Below, in pieces: positions 62,225-63,924 of a stretch of DNA of 63,924 nt. Positions within the stretch are counted from its first letter, which is position 1. Every line of letters starts with the position of its first letter. The position numbers were made by a program, and so were the translations under genes. Under the pieces are notes generated by a model. That model did not search any database, was not told the origin of the DNA, and worked only from the letters and a program-made list of their open reading frames with translations. The stretch comes from CAZAPG01 sp964486935 (GTDB taxonomy: Bacteria > Chloroflexota > Anaerolineae > 4572-78 > J111): contig CAZAPG010000041.1 in assembly GCA_964486935.1 (NCBI GenBank), forward strand, positions 1 through 63,924, written 5' to 3'.

Positions 62225-62253
62225 ATCGTAGCATAAGAGAGCAAACGCGTCAA
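62225..62253 (-). promoter_or_regulatory. Sigma70 promoter of the Gfo/Idh-LacI operon
   Basis: Minus strand TTGACG (62253-62248), 17-base spacer, TACGAT (62230-62225). The operator begins one base after the -10 box. A second possible -10, TATAAT, occurs nearer the gene (about 62168-62173 on the minus strand) with a poor -35. Confidence 0.75.
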
Positions 62254-62329
62254 ATTTAGAGGAAGGGAAGTTAATTGAGTTAATCTCAATTGGTTTAAAT
62301 TTGCCCTTTCTTAAATCCTATCTTTACCA

Positions 62330-62335
62330 TATAAT
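62330..62335 (+). promoter_or_regulatory. -10 box for the beta-type methylase
   Basis: TATAAT, 35 bases before the ATG at 62371. The 17-base-spaced -35 is weak (TTCTTA). Confidence 0.45.
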
Positions 62336-62370
62336 TAGGTAATACAATTAGCGAGACGGGAATATTGCCA

Positions 62371-63309
62371 ATGGATGTTCGAGCCGAGCAGAAAAGACTT
62401 TTTGATATGCCTTCTCAAGGTAAAATTTTTGAGGTAACAGGGGAGGCAGTTTTCCAGATAATTTACAAGCATACAAATGGCGCTTTATATCAGGGTGACA
62501 GTTTTGCCTGGCTTAAATCTTTAGAGACAGGGACGGTAGACCTGATCATTGCTGATCCCCCCTACAATATCAAAAAAACCGAGTGGGATAAATTTGAGAG
62601 CCAGGAAAAATATATTGAATGGTCTATGGAGTGGATTCAGGAGGCTTCGCGTGTTTTGCGAGAAACAGGAACTCTATATATTTGTGGTTTCTCTGAAATT
62701 TTGGCCGACTTAAAACATCCCTCCATGAAATATTTTAATGCTTGCCGATGGCTGATTTGGTATTACAAGAATAAAGCCAATTTGAGAGATGATTGGGGGC
62801 GGTCTCACGAAAGTATTTTGCATTTTCGTAAAAATAAAGATTTCACTTTTAATACTGACGATGCCAGAGTCCCTTATGGTAAACATACTTTAAAATATCC
62901 TGAACATCCGCAGGCGGAGACCAGCCAGTACGGCAACGGCCGCAAACAAAAACAGTTATGGACGCCTCATCCAAAAGGCGCAAAACCCAGAGATGTCATA
63001 GAAATCCCAACCACCTGCAACGGAATGGGTGAAAAAACACCCCATCCCACCCAAAAGCCGGAAGCATTAATCAGGCGGCTGGTTTTAGCTTCTTCAAATG
63101 AAAACGACGTCATGCTAGACCCCTTCTCTGGCTCCGGGACAACCCTGGTAGTTGCAGAGCAACTAAATAGAAAGTGGCTTGGTTGTGAAATTGAACCGCA
63201 ATACAACAAATGGGCGATAAACAGACTTGAGACCGTTGTAAGAAAAACAAAAGATGAATGGATTGAATTTGATAGGGCTACTGAACAAAGAAGGAAGTCC
63301 ATTAGGTGA
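62371..63309 (+). CDS. DNA methyltransferase, beta-type (N6-adenine or N4-cytosine)
   Basis: 312 residues from ATG 62371 (a TTG two codons earlier is possible). Catalytic motif IV A-D-P-P-Y-N occurs before the SAM motif I D-P-F-S-G-S-G-T-T near the C-terminus, the order of the beta group. H-P-T-Q-K-P precedes motif I as usual. The DPPY form favours adenine. The gene is clearly AT-richer than the operon on its left and has its own promoter, suggesting acquisition. Its TGA overlaps the GTG start of the next frame, typical of a restriction-modification pair. Confidence 0.88.
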   Translation: MDVRAEQKRLFDMPSQGKIFEVTGEAVFQIIYKHTNGALYQGDSFAWLKSLETGTVDLIIADPPYNIKKTEWDKFESQEKYIEWSMEWIQEASRVLRETGTLYICGFSEILADLKHPSMKYFNACRWLIWYYKNKANLRDDWGRSHESILHFRKNKDFTFNTDDARVPYGKHTLKYPEHPQAETSQYGNGRKQKQLWTPHPKGAKPRDVIEIPTTCNGMGEKTPHPTQKPEALIRRLVLASSNENDVMLDPFSGSGTTLVVAEQLNRKWLGCEIEPQYNKWAINRLETVVRKTKDEWIEFDRATEQRRKSIR

Positions 63310-63924
63310 AGCTACAAGAACTGGTAAAAAGCGCAAGCAACAAAGAGAACTTCTCAAAGATATCGGATTACATTGAATTTGGGTTAAGATATCTGGAATT
63401 TATAAAGTCTAACCTGCAAGCGGTCATTGTCTCCCGCAATGAAAACCGCTACAGATTTTTTCAATACAAAGAAGGTGGCACTTTTAACGTTACCAGACCC
63501 ATTAACTCAAACCTTATGCTTGGCCTGGAAGAGTTTGAAAACGGTAAATCTTCTTTTATAGAATTATTGCAGAATATCAGAGAACAGAATTTTGATACAG
63601 AACAGAATCGGCTTTTGCTCAACAATTTCATTTATACGGCTCAACAATGCATCGGGGCTACCCTTGATGCACTACCGGCTAATAAATCAAATACGGCCCG
63701 AAAAATTAATGGCGACCTGTTTGAGAGACTCATTCGTCTTGTAATATCTGAGGTAGGGGTAGGGGTAAGAGAAGGGGTTATCAACATACCAATTAGAATT
63801 GACGGCGAAATTGCCTTCTATATGAAATATCAGCACGACTTGATCATTGAAGAAAGTAACTCCTCCCCAAAAGCTTCTTTTTGTCAAATGAAACCAGCAC
63901 CACTTTTTAAGCGAAAAGAGCACC
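63306..63924 (+). CDS. Partial gene coupled to the methylase, probable restriction endonuclease
   Basis: An open frame of 206 codons from GTG 63306 (GTGA overlap with the methylase stop) runs off the window end without a stop. It begins M-K-L-Q-E-L-V-K-S-A and includes F-E-R-L-I-R-L-V-I-S-E-V and K-Y-Q-H-D-L-I-I-E. I do not recognise a specific family. Composition is AT-rich like the methylase, and the tight overlap makes a type II restriction enzyme the best guess. The last visible stretch (S-N-S-S-P-K-A-S-F-C-Q-M) looks low in conserved character, so the reading there is less sure. Confidence 0.55.
   Translation, partial: MKLQELVKSASNKENFSKISDYIEFGLRYLEFIKSNLQAVIVSRNENRYRFFQYKEGGTFNVTRPINSNLMLGLEEFENGKSSFIELLQNIREQNFDTEQNRLLLNNFIYTAQQCIGATLDALPANKSNTARKINGDLFERLIRLVISEVGVGVREGVINIPIRIDGEIAFYMKYQHDLIIEESNSSPKASFCQMKPAPLFKRKEH

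Noticed and set aside
63740..63780. Tandem GGTAGGGGTA repeat as a regulatory element
   Set aside because: It lies inside an open coding frame (V-G-V-G-V-R-E-G) and is short; more likely coding sequence.
1..63924. CRISPR array, tRNA, rRNA or complete insertion sequence
   Set aside because: No regularly spaced repeats, cloverleaf-like sequences, rRNA segments or transposase frames with terminal repeats were recognised on reading both strands.

Overview
The window reads like a piece of a high-GC chromosome from an environmental bacterium, most plausibly a Chloroflexota (Anaerolineae-like) lineage. That assignment is an inference from the protein style: LysM-fused binding proteins, many Gfo/Idh/MocA oxidoreductases, LmbE deacetylases, several complete ABC importers, and abundant short intergenic inverted repeats. 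I saw no rRNA, tRNA, CRISPR array or complete insertion sequence. Almost everything is a catabolic 'island' of transporters, local regulators and unusual dehydrogenases. The exceptions are two AT-richer DNA-methyltransferase loci that look acquired.

Layout. (1) 132-7427 (+): two Gfo/Idh/MocA enzymes, a PHP/DUF3604-like metal hydrolase, a TauE/SafE anion exporter and two type I sulfatases. (2) 7716-13598 (+): a complete Dpp/Opp-type ABC importer. (3) 13667-15370 (-): a gamma-type DNA adenine methylase with its own promoter and terminator, beside a possible gene remnant at 15396-15557. (4) 15762-17612 (+): an S9 oligopeptidase. (5) 17613-21608 (-) and 21884-28509 (+): a divergent pair of operons around a DeoR regulator. 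One side has a class I aldolase, BadF-type kinase, epimerase and a zinc-site URO-D-family protein. The other has a DegT aminotransferase and a spermidine/iron-type ABC importer whose binding protein carries a LysM domain. (6) 28506-32242 (-): SDR, NagB-like, two LmbE and a VOC-like protein, diverging from an epimerase at 32470-33462 (+). (7) 33470-47186 (-): a long ROK-headed array with Gfo/Idh, a Liv-type importer, SDRs, M24 peptidase, two amidohydrolases, RidA and a D-threonine-aldolase-like PLP enzyme. (8) 47400-62137 (-): a long array headed by a Gfo/Idh gene and a LacI regulator. It contains a PuuA-like glutamine-synthetase homologue, a GMC oxidoreductase, an SRPBCC/gluconate-dehydrogenase-subunit-3 fusion, a class I amidotransferase, a Urt/Liv-type importer, a luciferase-like monooxygenase, a sugar isomerase and a DapA-family aldolase. 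(9) 62371-63924 (+): a beta-type DNA methylase and the start of its probable restriction partner, cut by the window edge.

The most novel-looking module is at 55242-59956. A gamma-glutamylating synthetase, an FAD alcohol dehydrogenase with a fused accessory subunit, and a glutamine-amidotransferase-type hydrolase sit together beside an amide/urea-type importer. This suggests a gamma-glutamyl-protected route for oxidising an amine or amino alcohol, analogous to but different from the Puu putrescine pathway. Near-consensus sigma70 promoters with palindromic operators can be read directly in front of the DeoR, ROK and LacI units, so each regulator probably controls the adjoining genes.
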